From NCBI RefSeq assembly GCF_910592395.1, contig NC_088311.1:19408501-19472500 (forward strand): 64,000 nt of DNA, in the 5' to 3' direction. Positions 12,601 through 22,379 of this stretch are shown in pieces. The notes under the pieces were generated by a model. It was not told where the DNA came from. It searched no databases and worked only from the letters and a program-made list of their open reading frames with translations. How positions within the stretch are numbered: the stretch's first letter is position 1; each line of letters begins with the position of its first letter. The stretch comes from Lineus longissimus. Its lineage: Eukaryota; Nemertea; Pilidiophora; Heteronemertea; Lineidae. The position numbers and the translations under genes were made by a program.

Positions 12601-15600
12601 GGGTTCTACATTGAAGTACCGATCCTGAAATGCTCCAAACTCCCGACTTTCTCACTCAAAAATCCACTTTAGAGACACACCTTCCCGCAAGACAATCCCT
12701 TACAAAAAACACCACTCAATATTATTGGCTTGCGGGTATTTTATTCACTAAAGACCCTAAAGTGACTGCACTGACGTTTGTGAATAGAGTATGAACTAGA
12801 ACTGTTAAAACCTAAGAATATACGAAGAAAGCCATGACATTTTATACTTGTAGGCAGATGTAATGGACCTACTGAAGCACTCGTCACGCCTTATCCACTA
12901 CGTGACCACGCCAATCCTCTTCAGTCCCGAGTGGAGGAAAAAGATCTTGGCCAAACCTTCGGGCAAGAAGGATGCAAAGGAGCAAGAAGGCCCGACAAAA
13001 CAGGTTCGTTTTTATACTGGGACTGAAAGGGCCAGCCAGCTTTGGCTTATAAGGCACTCTTTACTTCCAAAGAAGCCTGGCGAGAAGGCAGATTGTACCC
13101 TATATTTAACTAGCTGGCGGCTTACCAACCGGCCGCATCGGAAAGAAGGTACCAGTGGGCTTCGTACCTTTGACCTTCCGTTCACGAAGGCCACTATCCA
13201 CGAGGCCATCGAGAACGGTCTATTTTAGGCAATAGTCCGCAGTGAAATATTCGCAAACCATGCCAAGACTATATCTGAATATTTGTTTCTTTCTTCAGCG
13301 GTCGCGGCACAGTTCTGGCTCCAGCATCAAGGGAAAGGGCGGACTCGACGGCAAAGTGACGCCCTCCCCGGACTTGTCGCAGCGATCGTCGCCGCTCGAG
13401 GACCCCTGGCATGTCGAGTTGAGAAATAGTATGATGCAGGAGTACATACAGTATCTACAGTCGCTCCAGTTCATACAGGTGCAGATGAGGCCGGCATCTC
13501 CAAAGAGAAGGTATAAGCATAACCTTTCTCAACATTCTTGCATATCATGACTGGTTCGCACTTCACAATTTAGGAACAGTGATACGGTTTGCGTCCTTAA
13601 AGATATTTTCATATCTTTGTTGATAATACATGCTCATATTTAAACCAAGGCAGGGACGCTGGAATACAAATCTGGGTCTGTCGTGGGGATTCTTACCCCA
13701 GATTTGAACCGGAGTCCTTTTGCATGTAAGATTTGGTTAAGGCTCTGCTGAATGAAATAAACGACTACATGGTCATGCTTATGTTTATGCTTTCAGTCGT
13801 CTTGAGTTCACTGTATGAGTGTCGAGAATCAACTGAGATAGTTCTTTGTTTTGCCTTTTCCAGCCGGCCAGCAAAAGGAGACAGGTCCGGCGACAATAGG
13901 ATCACACGTGACAGGGACAGAGGACGTGACCATTTCAACATGGTCGATTATTCCCGCCGCAGCAACGCGGTCTTCACCCTACAGAAAACGTTTCGTATTC
14001 CTGGCGGGATAATCCTCGTGGAGATGAGCTACCGAGACATGTATTTCTGCGTCAAGTTGTTTGCGTATGAATCGGCCAGACTGCTTTTGTCGAATAGTGG
14101 CAGTCCTCAGGTGTGTTGACATTTGTAGGGTAATATCGTAAAGTTGATTTTCCTTCTTCTAAAATCCTTCCAACTGCGTCTATCATCGTCGCACAGAAGA
14201 TGAGCTGAAATGACAGCAAGAGATAATGGAAGAAATTGATTTACTCAGATTTCACAAAAGGCAGACAATAGTGAAATGAACCAGGGGTCAGTCTCAACTT
14301 GCCAAGCTCAGAGCAACATGTGCCTGGTTTTGCTGCAACGGGTCACAATTGGTATTCATATATATTTAAATTAAACAAGGTGTTAGTGGCTTATATTGCA
14401 AAAGATGTGTCTTACACTAAAATAACATGAATGGTCTGAACATCAAGGATATTGCATTGTCATGACGCTGAAGAAACAAGCGTTAACTTAAGTTTGAAGA
14501 AGTGATATAGCATTTTAAAGTGAGGTTTGTCTGGATATGGGTATATGATATGATAAGCATTGACGATAAGGAAAATGACATTTACATATTAAAATTGAAA
14601 TTTTCTGATTGCAGACGACAATGTTTTTCACGGACGAGTGTGATAAATGTAAGGATCAAATCCACGTGCATTCATTCGCCCATGACTTCCATCTCCGTAC
14701 CGTGCAGTCGTATATAGGCGGGAGGCAGTTCATCTTGAATAAAGATTATCACCTATCAAACTTCATCGAGGATTTCATCAGATTTTACCCAAATCCGCCG
14801 AGCTATGCAAGAAACTTTGTATTTACAGGTGAGCTTAATTGTTTTAGGATCGATTTGATGTATCACTCTAATCTGCTGGGAGATGGGCAGGGAATGTGTA
14901 CAGATGGAAAAAAAGGGTCAAGTCCACCATCACATTGATTCATTTTATTCTCAGATAAATTCATCATTTTCATGAATTATCATCATAGTATAGCTTATAT
15001 CACTTTTGTGATTTTGCCTGGTAAATTTTTTTTTCATATTCTCCGCTTGCACGTCGAGAATGATTGGTCAATCTGTTTGTTTTCTTCTGCAGATTCGATT
15101 GTGATTCAGGACACCAAGAGTCCTGCTGCCGAACTGTTTGACTACATGCTGAAACATGAGAAGCAGTACAACATGAAAGCCCTCCAGATGGTGCCTACGC
15201 CAGACCGTGACAGTGACCTGGTAGGTATTTAACAATTACAGTAGAACCTCTCTATTAAGGACACCCTCAGGACAAACAGGAGCACTCCTTTAAAAAGGGG
15301 ATCCAGCAAATTAGCCTACCTTTTCCATTTCATGAGGTGGTGAAAATGAACCATCTCATTTCCTCTTTAAAAAGACACGAATTGTCTGAACATCGAGTAA
15401 ATTAAATTAAATTAAAAGTCTGGCGGAGATCAGTAAGCTATATTCGGCCTGATGGTATGTGGACACTAGGGCCAGCAATAGGGTTCCATTCAGGTCTGGC
15501 GGAGATCAGTTTAAGGTAGATTCGGCCTGATGGTATGTGGACACTAGGGCCAGCAATAGGGTTCCATTCAGGTCTGGCGGAGATCAGTTTAAGGTAGATT

Positions 15601-18600
15601 CGGCCTGATGGTATGTGGACACTAGGGCCAGCAATAGGGTTCCATTCAGGTCTGGCGGAGATCAGTTTAAGGTAGATTCGGCCTGATGGTATGTGGACAC
15701 TAGGGCCAGCAATAGGGTTCCATTCAGGTCTGGCGGAGATCAGTTTAAGGTAGATTCGGCCTGATGGTATGTGGACACTAGGGCCAGCAATAGGGTTCCA
15801 TTCAGGTCTGGCGGAGATCAGTTTAAGGTAGATTCGGCCTGATGGTATGTGGACACTAGGGCCAGCAATAGGGTTCCATTCAGGTCTGGCGGAGATCAGT
15901 TTAAGGTAGATTCGGCCTGATGGCATGTGGACACTAGGGCCAGCAATAGGGTTCCATTTAGAAACTCGCATGTGACTTGATGATACATTTGATAATGATT
16001 TTGGTGTAGGAAGGTTATTGTGTTGCTTGGCCACCTCTGAGCTCTAGCTGTAATGTCTTTAGTAATCCCTCCGTGGTGTTGGTACTAATCCTATCTCTCT
16101 CCCTCTACTGCTGCTCTCTCTCTCACCTCATCGTCATGACAACAACAGGACTCGTTCTATTTTGTGAAGGAAAACGAGTACGCCCTCGTCTCGATCTCGC
16201 ATCGCGAGGGCTCGTTCGAGGACGTGGAAGACTTCAAGCAGAAGAAGGACGATTACAACGTGAGCTTGATCATCTATCAGAACCATGGTACAAGAACTGA
16301 CGGGGATAGCTGTACGTTGGCTCTCAAGTACAACATACTTCTGACGAGTAAACGTGATCTTTTCCCCAAGCTGCAGTTGGAGAAGAAGCTGAGCCTTTAC
16401 AAGTCGCCCAGGACTAAAGTCTTCCCTGCAGGTGAGTGAAGTCGGTGCACTTAAACCTGTGTGACTTTACAGAGTGTCTCAAAAAATAATGCTCATTTCT
16501 GTAAATGTCAACTGTCCCAGATTGAATATAAATTGTGAGGTGACTCACACTCACTGCATCAGAATTAAACATGTTCCTGAAACGGTTTCATTGTATTGAT
16601 TAAACGTTTTCGCTCTCCCAGAAAGTCCATTCCATTTCGTTGGTGCACTGAGCGGTGACAGCCATCTTCCTGTCACACGCTACATCGGCCTGAGGGGAGA
16701 AAGAGTCAACTACCTCGGACTGTCCAACAATCACCAGGCCCCACTCTACACCCTCATGGAAAAAGAGGTCAAAAATGCAAGGTATGTTGATGATATGCTC
16801 TCCTTCTCTCGTCAAAAAGCCCAAGGATTGAAATTTTGTGATTACAGCTGGGAAATTTACCAATTTTGCCACAGGAATTTATTTCTGGATGAAACACTGT
16901 TCTTTACCACTTTATTTAGCTAATGAAATTCAGCGGCAACCTATGTACGCTTTCAGAGTTGGAAGAGGAAAATTTCTTGTTGTTTTCTTGAAGACCTGAC
17001 CATTTTATGCGTGCAAACTCTTATCACAGGCACGTGAAAATGAGAGCTCAACAGCCCCAAACAGCCCCCCTGGACTCGCAAACACAACCAAACTGAACAC
17101 ACATGTGGAAGAATCGTGTGTTGCCAGTGGGGGAGGGGGGGGGGGGGGTTGTCAGTCAGAGGGGGGCTATTGGGGCTCTTAATTTCAAATGCCTGTGCTC
17201 TTACTTGACATATGTTACTGAAATCAATAGTGAAATTCGGTTTTATTTGAACTTTAAATCATTTCTGAAATTTATTTCGCGACGAATTTCTTTTCAGTTC
17301 GAGAATCGAGAAGATGGTCGAGAACGTGATGGCACAGTGTCGACGCGACACGATGTGGCATAGGATGCTAATCGACGTCTGCGAGGACGACAAGAGGAAG
17401 AAGAGGTCAGATACGGCCGATAGCTCGGACAGGGTTCGTAGACGCTTTTGAAACTGTTCGTGAAATTTGCATTCTGTTGTGCTTTGATCTGTGTCAGGGT
17501 TTGTAAATGAAAGTTTGGCTGTTTTGATGTAGTCTGCAATGGAATTGTCTTCTACGTCTGCATTCTCAAGCTCAGATGGACATCCTGTTCTAGTGACAAG
17601 TGCTGCCACCTGTCTAACTCAATTGAACCTGGTTGCTGTAAAGCTGGTCAGAGATGCACGATCCAGATAGCAGAACTCCTTCCCCAGGGCTGCTAGTTCT
17701 GTTTTTTTGCAGGATGTTGTTCATAGCCAATGGCTGATATTTATAAAAGACTAGTAAATGCTTTTACTTTAAACTTCATGTACATTTACACTGGCCATCT
17801 CTGTAGAAAACTGTAGTAAAAGCATTTACTAGTCTTTATAAATATTAGACATTGGCTGGGTGTTGTAGTGGCAGAGGTCCTTAATTTCCTGCTTCATCTC
17901 TTCCAGTATCTTGGCAAGCTGTCCTTCGAAGAATTTGAAGAGCTGCTTAGCGTTGTCGTCAAGGTGCCTCTGGACCAGGTTGACTCCCGCCTGAACCCAT
18001 TCCTCAACATGAACATCGCCTGGTACCAAGGTTTGATGAAGGTGCTGATCCACAAACACCCGGAGATGAAGCGTTTGTTCGCCAGCCCGAATGGACAAGT
18101 GCAATATCTGGTAGGTTATTGTACTTCCTGGAAATCTATAATAATAATAATAATAATCATGAGACTTATATGGTGCTATTATTACCCCTAACTATTGGCC
18201 TGTACACTCGAATTCAAGCTCTACTCTCTGGTAGTATTACAGAGTACATTCAGCCCGCCTGTATATTTTTGATCATCGTTAATGTGTGTTTCTTTTCATC
18301 TTTTAGGTGATACTCAATCCAAACTACCTCGACACTCTGATGCTTCTCTCGGTGGACACAAACAGTAATAAAGCAGTAGGTTGCGTATTCCATCATCTCT
18401 GACAAAAGTTTTGTCAATCATGGCTATTTTAGGCCGCGTTTACATGGGATTCAAGTTGTCACTTGTCCACTGTGGTGTAGTTGCTCAGACTCTTGGGTCG
18501 TGGTCCAATATTTGTATCTAAAAATGCAGGCAATTCTGTCATTGTTTGCAAAGCTTTTTCAGTAGTTTACTCATTCATGACATTAGAATTGACGTTTTCT

Positions 18601-18752
18601 TTTGGTTTCAGGAATTGTGCAGTGTGTTTCGAGAAGAGGCCCCTGACCAGACTTTCACACCAAACAACCCAAATGCCATTCTAGACACCCAGATTCACAT
18701 CGAGAACTTGGTGAATGCCTGCTGCTACCACATGTGGTCAGGACTTGTATGA
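665..18752 (+). CDS. SZT2: SZT2, KICSTOR complex subunit (C-terminal half, 5' partial)
   Basis: SZT2 is the scaffold of KICSTOR, which holds GATOR1 at the lysosome and restrains mTORC1 when amino acids are scarce. I place 29 exons, all joined in frame by GT-AG introns: 665-809, 1081-1304, 1538-1699, 2069-2168, 2411-2558, 2699-2953, 3449-3613, 3845-3926, 4308-4493, 4802-5020, 8492-8631, 8925-9108, 9530-9723, 10008-10188, 10438-10583, 10881-11066, 11828-12077, 12458-12537, 12854-13003, 13299-13510, 13864-14110, 14615-14828, 15093-15220, 16149-16431, 16622-16781, 17298-17433, 17907-18110, 18307-18375, 18612-18752. They give about 1660 residues, roughly half of a vertebrate SZT2 (about 3400). The identification rests on family-like blocks: [15 protein letters not shown] (exon 3), [15 protein letters not shown] (exon 6), [20 protein letters not shown] (exon 16) and [18 protein letters not shown] (exon 22). 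There are no catalytic motifs, as expected. The first exon begins with the last two bases of a split codon. The stop at 18750-18752 lies inside the first unit of a minisatellite, so the true C-terminus may differ. Confidence 0.85.
889..1069. repeat. Two-copy tandem duplication in an SZT2 intron
   Basis: A block of about 90 bp starting TTTCAAATCCCTCGAAGTTG occurs twice in direct tandem, at about 890-977 and 978-1069. The copies differ by a handful of substitutions (for example GTCGTGCC versus GTCCTGGC). It lies just upstream of the exon at 1081 and leaves the splice acceptor intact. Confidence 0.8.
1312..1432. mobile_element. GGACACC-type quasi-palindromic dispersed element, copy 1
   Basis: The stretch runs from AGTAGAACCTTTCTGTTAGA to GTGGTGTCCTTAGTAGGGGG and carries the internal AAGAGGTGTCCTGATTACAG typical of the family. 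Other members in this window are at 6866-7020, 11578-11746, 15239-15310, 35622-35757 and 39836-39982. The family has short (C)CTCT-TTAAGGACACC ends in opposite orientations and no coding capacity, so it looks like a MITE. Confidence 0.6.
2185..2256 (+). pseudogene. Partial decayed copy of SZT2 exon 2069-2168
   Basis: The sequence AACAACAGGAATAATCTGTT and the 30 bases after it repeat the end of the exon just upstream (AACAACAGGAAGAATCTATT), with several substitutions and a 2-base shortening that shifts the frame. It sits 20-90 bases after that exon's donor and lacks a good donor of its own. I read it as a local duplication remnant, not a used alternative exon. Confidence 0.6.
2970..3265 (-). 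mobile_element. tRNA-derived SINE, antisense
   Basis: On the minus strand the 5' part carries a B-box-like GGTCGTGGGTTCAATGC (rc of about 3207-3223) preceded by an A-box-like region. A body containing CTTGGGCAAGACACCCAACC (rc of about 3153-3172) follows. The same body is seen at 34140-34380 and 41590-41780. It is intronic in SZT2. Confidence 0.5.
5329..5726 (+). mobile_element. Non-autonomous DNA transposon with THAP-like start
   Basis: The ends are imperfect inverted repeats: ACAAGGTGTTTCACAAAA at 5329-5346, and ACAGGGTGTATCGGAAAA read from the other strand at 5726-5709. Inside, an ATG at 5621 opens [14 protein letters not shown], which resembles the start of a THAP zinc finger (M-x-C-x-A-x-x-C spacing) as found in P-element and Kolobok transposases. 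The frame then decays within about 35 codons. I cannot assign the superfamily; no clear target-site duplication was seen. Confidence 0.4.
6653..6762. repeat. Fold-back (inverted repeat) element
   Basis: The arm AAATCCTAAACTCCAAGCGT (running on through TACGCGGTTC) pairs with the reverse complement of a right arm beginning GAACCGCGAACTTTCTTGAG. The arms are about 30 bases with a few mismatches, separated by about 50 bases. It is non-coding and intronic in SZT2. Confidence 0.6.
6866..7020. mobile_element. GGACACC-type quasi-palindromic dispersed element, copy 2
   Basis: The stretch runs from AGAACCTCTCTTTTAAGGAC to GGCGTCCACTAAAGGGAGGT. It shares AGAGGTGTCCTGATTACAGA with copy 1. It lies within the large SZT2 intron. 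Confidence 0.65.
7838..8068. repeat. 33-bp tandem repeat, 7 copies
   Basis: The unit begins GTGTTATTTCTAGTGTGAAT and ends TTCATTGAATTCG. Seven head-to-tail copies differ at only a few positions (for example CAGTG, CGATG and CGGTG junctions, and one CTACTG). The period is a multiple of three, so both strands stay open by chance; it is intronic. Confidence 0.9.
9166..9378. repeat. 21-bp tandem repeat, about 10 copies
   Basis: The core ACCACACTTGGTCAAAATAT recurs every 21 bases with variation (TTATCACACTTG, GATCACACTTG). It fills much of the intron between SZT2 exons 8925-9108 and 9530-9723. The frame stays open only because the period is a multiple of three. Confidence 0.85.
11125..11330 (-). 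mobile_element. LINE C-terminal tail fragment, antisense
   Basis: On the minus strand it reads [14 protein letters not shown], then an in-frame stop, then [18 protein letters not shown], followed by a decayed frame. This is the QTPEHVLxxCPLxxxE...WP block at the C-terminus of I/Jockey-type LINE proteins. The same sequence occurs at 35940-36190 (-), 22380-22700 (+), 24890-25325 (+) and 26215-26700 (+). Confidence 0.65.
11470..11576 (-). mobile_element. tRNA-derived SINE head, antisense
   Basis: Read on the minus strand, a head near ATGGTGGCAGAATGG (A-box-like) is followed by GGTTGTGGGTATGAGTC (B-box-like) and a body ending in AACTGGCCTC. The arrangement matches the SINE at 45150-45360. It lies in an SZT2 intron, between a LINE fragment and a GGACACC element. 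Confidence 0.45.
11578..11746. mobile_element. GGACACC-type quasi-palindromic dispersed element, copy 3
   Basis: The stretch runs from ACAGTGGAACTTCCTTTTGC to GATAGAGAGGTTCTACTGT, so its two ends (ACAGTGGAAC / GTTCTACTGT) are inverted repeats of each other. This is the clearest full-length member. The interior has TCAATTTGACCTCACTAATT, as in the copy at 35622-35757. Confidence 0.7.
12179..12320 (+). repeat. Dispersed repeat GGGCCAGCCAGCTT, copy 1
   Basis: The segment from GAAAGGGCCAGCCAGCTTTA to CAACCGGCCGCACCAGAAAG is repeated at 13024-13165 at roughly 80% identity by eye. Both copies lie in neighbouring SZT2 introns in the same orientation, so either a dispersed element or a local duplication is possible. 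Confidence 0.7.
13024..13165 (+). repeat. Dispersed repeat GGGCCAGCCAGCTT, copy 2
   Basis: This is the partner of 12179-12320: GAAAGGGCCAGCCAGCTTTG through CAACCGGCCGCATCGGAAAG. It starts only about 20 bases after the SZT2 donor at 13004 (GTTCGT). Confidence 0.7.
14195..14348 (+). mobile_element. Short TIR element (CAGATTTCACAAAA family), copy 1
   Basis: The internal ACTCAGATTTCACAAAAGGC and the right end CTGGTTTTGCTGCAACGGGT are shared with 28636-28802. In that copy the two ends form an inverted repeat of about 20 bases, TGACC(C/T)GTCACAGC(A/G)AAAC. The left end here is decayed. Confidence 0.55.
15239..15310. mobile_element. GGACACC-type element, truncated copy 4
   Basis: The left end is ACAGTAGAACCTCTCTATTA followed by AGGACACCCTCAGGACA. 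The copy breaks off after about 70 bases. It is intronic, immediately downstream of the SZT2 donor at 15221. Confidence 0.6.
15418..15960. repeat. 78-bp tandem repeat, 7 copies
   Basis: Units begin TCTGGCGGAGATCAGT at 15419, 15495, 15573, 15651, 15729, 15807 and 15885. The first is 76 bp; the rest are 78 bp and almost identical, with one T/C change in the last unit (GGCATGTGG). Such uniformity implies recent expansion. Because 78 is a multiple of three, a 198-codon frame stays open on the minus strand, but it begins and ends in arbitrary flanks and I do not regard it as a gene. It is intronic in SZT2. Confidence 0.95.
17727..17855. mobile_element. Fold-back MITE (ACTAGTAAATGCTTTTACTT family), copy 1
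   Basis: The arms are inverted repeats of about 40 bases: AAGACTAGTAAATGCTTTTA on the left, and the reverse complement near TAAAAGCATTTACTAGTCTT on the right, with outer ends CCAATG / CATTGG. The middle is about 45 bases. Sister copies are at 26759-26877 and 53308-53425. It sits in the SZT2 intron before exon 17907. Confidence 0.8.
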
Positions 18753-19228
18753 TACCACATGTGGTCAGGACTTGTATGATACCACATGTGGTCGGGACTT
18801 GTATGGTACCACATGTGGTCAGGACTTGTATGATACCACATGTTCTGGACTTGTATGATACCACATGGTCTTGACTTGTATGGTACCACATGTGGTCAGG
18901 ACTTGTATGATACCACATGTTCTGGACTTGTATGATACCACATGGTCTTGACTTGTATGGTACCACATGTGGTCAGGACTTGTATGATACCACATGGTCT
19001 GGACTTGTATGATACCACATGGTCTTGACTTGTATGGTACCACATGTGGTCAGGACTTGTATGATACCACATGGTCTGGACTTGTATGATACCACATGGT
19101 CTGGATTTGTATGGTACCACATGTGGTCAGGACTTGTATGATACCACATGGTCTGGACTTGTATGGTACCACATGTGGTCAGGACTTGTATGATACCACA
19201 TGGTCTGGACTTGTATGGTACCACATGC
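18727..19228. repeat. Minisatellite grown out of the SZT2 terminal exon
   Basis: About 19 units alternate between 27 bp (TACCACATGTGGTCAGGACT + TGTATGA/G) and 25 bp (TACCACATGGTCTGGACTTG + TATGA). In the middle they form a 77-bp higher-order unit (27+25+25). The first unit is read in frame by SZT2 as YHMWSGLV-stop. The flank after the last unit (TACCACATG, then CGGAAGACTGAG) continues as YHMRKTEQFEELFQNCLC-stop. If the array is removed, the two flanks join in frame at YHM. Confidence 0.9.
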
Positions 19229-19229
19229 G

Positions 19230-20350
19230 GAAGACTGAGCAGTTTGAAGAGCTGTTCCAGAATTGTCTATGTTGAGGCATAGAAGCAGATCCCATTTTCC
19301 TTGCTTCAAAAGGAAACATTTAACCATTCTGGAGTAACAAGGTTTAGTTTTACCCTCAGATGCTTACGTTCTCTCAGGCAAAGGGAGAAAAGTCCTATGC
19401 TGACTATTTTAATGGTGCTAAGCTCTCTATCTGTCGTTATTTTGAGAAAAATGTTTTCATTTGTACATAAATTACTGTTCAGTCAAGTATCCAGATTTTT
19501 CTCAGGAGTCTGACAATCGCACCGCTATGCCACCAAGCTTCCTGAAAAACTAAGCTTAATTTCCTTGAAACTAAGCTTAATTTCCCAGAAACGATACTTA
19601 ATTTCCTGTAAATTAAACTTAATTTCCCAGAAACGATACTTAATTTCCTGTAAATTAAACTTAATTTCCCAGAAACGAAACTTTTCGTTGTTACCTTGAC
19701 CTGATCCTTACTGAAGTAGGTCAACTCTATAAGTATGTTTTTATGTTCTATATTGGTTTGTAAATTTCGATGAATTGCAAATATTTTTTTGAGGGGCTAC
19801 CCCATTATGTGTGTATGCAAAGGAGGGGGGTAATGGGTCAGGGGAATTAGCAAAATATGTTTTATACCTGTATGTATTGAATTTTGCATTTTTGAATGTT
19901 TTGATCGAAAATATTTGTGTACATAATTAAAGGACAGCCTCGCATCAAAGACAATTATGTGTGGATGTACGAGTCAGATGATGTACATGTTGATAAATTT
20001 CACGAACTGTAACTTGAAGTGCTTCTGTTGGACTTAGAGCAGTTTTGGTCCAAGTCATGCTATGAATTACTGTATGCAAAAAGAAAATTGCGAACTGTTT
20101 AATTTTTTATGAATTCTTGGGAATCTCAAAAATAGAGAGGTGCAAAAGAATTACAATTTGAAACACTATTACTGTTTGAAATATCCAGGGCAGTCATCTT
20201 ATTCAAAACTGTTGAACTTTTTCTTGTAGTAGTAGCCCTATGACCTGAATCCCTTGAGCCTCTAAAATCCAATTCTACATTTGCTAAGAAAATTATCGTG
20301 GTGATTTGTCAGCATTTAATACATAAATAAAAAAATTAATAAATAAAATT
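19230..20350 (+). other. Probable SZT2 3' UTR and flank
   Basis: No coding signal was found apart from the short YHMRKTEQFEELFQNCLC-stop tail just after the minisatellite. A three-unit repeat of about 42 bp built on CTTAATTTCCCAGAAACGA lies at 19541-19680. The first strong AATAAA signals come at 20326-20347. The stretch is AT-rich, as expected for a UTR. Confidence 0.4.
20326..20347 (+). promoter_or_regulatory. Candidate polyadenylation signals for SZT2
   Basis: Two AATAAA hexamers occur at 20326-20331 and 20342-20347, followed by a GT-rich stretch (TTTGTGAGTTTGTTTTT). They are about 1.6 kb after the stop codon. Transcript ends were not available, so this is position-based inference. Confidence 0.35.
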
Positions 20351-20365
20351 TGTGAGTTTGTTTTT

Positions 20366-20500
20366 AGCTCAGCTGACGAAGTCAGCGGAGCTAGTCCAAT
20401 AGCTTTCGAATGTTGTCCGTCCGTTCATCCATCCATCCATCCATCCATCCATCCATCCATCCATCCATTCACCCATCCGTGGACAAAATCAGGCATTTTG
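20366..20500 (+). repeat. Dispersed repeat with (ATCC)n microsatellite
   Basis: AGCTCAGCTGACGAAGTCAG and GCGGAGCTAG form a short palindrome-rich start (20371-20398). It is followed by GTCCGTCCGTTC and about 12 copies of CATC/ATCC (20424-20476). It looks like a transposon end with an expanded simple repeat; the family is not recognised. Confidence 0.5.
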
Positions 20501-20987
20501 TAACCGTAAGACCTAGGCACTTCAAATCTGAGATTTGACATGAACAGCACAGGAAATGCTGCTGATAGAAAAAATTAGCGTGGTTCGACTCAAATTAGAT
20601 CTTTTATACAGCTTCTTGTTCAAATTGAATGTAGGTGTAAGTTGATTGAAAATACTTATGTTGTTAAATCTAAAGGTTTGAAGATCAGTGACTGCACCTA
20701 TATTTAATCAGAGGGTACAAGGAAGGCCTCCTATATTAAGCAACTGACAAGGTAAACAGAGGGACACACTAAACAAGCTCCTGAGCCTGCCACTGGTGAA
20801 ACTCTCGTCCACCGTCTTTGATCCCAACAGAGAATCATATCTACTGTCGTTTGTGTGGGAAGATGGCTTATGTCTGTGCTGAACCTGTTTTGACAACTAA
20901 AGCAAGTTATTATCTCTATCAAATTCCCTTAGTTCGATACTGATTTATACCTTCCAAAGGCATGAAAACCAATCGATCACGACCCAC

Positions 20988-21122
20988 AGTATGAAATTGG
21001 CTTAGGCGGCAGTGACGCTGTCTCGCGGCAGAAAATGGAACTGAAATCTTCGTCCAAAACTCTCAGTTCCACTTTCTACCGCTAGATAGCACCACTGTCG
21101 CCCAAGTCACTGAAATTGAGCA
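20988..21122. mobile_element. Fold-back element (GGCAGAAAATGGAACTGA arms)
   Basis: The left arm GGCGGCAGTGACGCTGTCTC...GGCAGAAAATGGAACTGA pairs with the right arm TCAGTTCCACTTTCTACCGC...CACTGTCGCC with scattered mismatches. The arms are about 50 bases and the spacer about 20. It is non-coding and intergenic. Confidence 0.65.
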
Positions 21123-22379
21123 TGTTTTTAGGTTTTTAGCCTGATAATGATAGGGACTGAACGTGAGTAAAGGAAAAAGATGTTCAGCACAGTTTTCTGT
21201 CAAGCGATTTCAATGATCTCCTCTTGCACTCATTTAACCGTGGTGTTTCCCACGGCCATGTTTAACCCAGGCACGATGTAAAGCCAAGTGGTCTCCACAC
21301 GATTGATGATCCCAAATGGCCGGTGTAACATCTGTGGTTGTTTCCCATGTGTCAGTGTTTCCAAACAATAGGCAGCTAGGGAGACCACGACTTTTCAATA
21401 GGGGGGATACACAGAAAAACTTGTCAATCTTTTTTTGAGCGTTCCCAAACAATGAGGGGAAACACTCAAAAACAGAAACACTCAAAAACATTACACCGGT
21501 CTTATCAAATACGCTCTACAATTCATTCTTAAACTAACAATCAACGACAGCCACTAAAAGATGACAATAAATGATTGTGGACATTGCAATATGACGGAAT
21601 GATGTCATCAAATATTTAGGTCCTTGGCAAGGACAGGAAATGCTGTCGCACCATCGTTCAATATAATTCTTAAATTCTCCCCTGCTAGGCCATGTTCCCG
21701 CGAAAATCAAATGTCACACATCCACACAGTCAATGCATGTTGTTCATGCACACAGCAAATACGTGGTTCGCAGTGCATGCAAAATGGACGCCGAAACATT
21801 GTATTCAGTTATCGCACTGGACTGGTCAGTTTCAACATGATTTTCACCATCAAAAATGGTAAAAATCTCCACGTAATTCAGTTTACCAGATGCAGAATTG
21901 CACACAGAACAAGAATACCTGGCTCCGGCACTTGGGTGATTATCATAGAACACAGAATCGTATGTTTTTTTATGAAAAAAATCGCCGCCAAACGCCGCCA
22001 TTAAAATTTCGGCCAACTGAGAATGACAACTGTTTCTGCTGGACTTTCGAGACTGATATGTTCACTGATGTGGATTTGGGTATCCAATTATCAATAACCC
22101 GCGAAGCCACGACGCTGGCAGACGGACGAGATTGAGGCAAAATGGACCAAACAAATTTAGACTCCGGCCCCAAACCCTGAAATCATGGTCATTACCGTCG
22201 AAAATGGATTGGGTGAGGTCTTCATGCCAAGTAAACATTAGGTGCCAGTGACTATAAGCTTATTCTGTTGGGAAAGGTAATGTGGCCACAACTTCCTGCA
22301 CATCGGAGGCAGCAAAGTGACATCATCACACTTCCCAGGGTCTATGACGTCTTCAGGCGTTGCGACGTGGAGACCCTTA
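21123..22379. other. Intergenic, nothing recognised
   Basis: Open frames are short and overlap on both strands without splice-site or family support. There is no clear tandem structure. I see no gene here. Confidence 0.4.

Noticed and set aside
15438-16034. A 198-codon minus-strand frame with a 26-residue repeat
   Set aside because: It is the translation of seven 78-bp tandem units in an intron. The period is a multiple of three, so openness is automatic, and the flanks give no start, stop or splice context.
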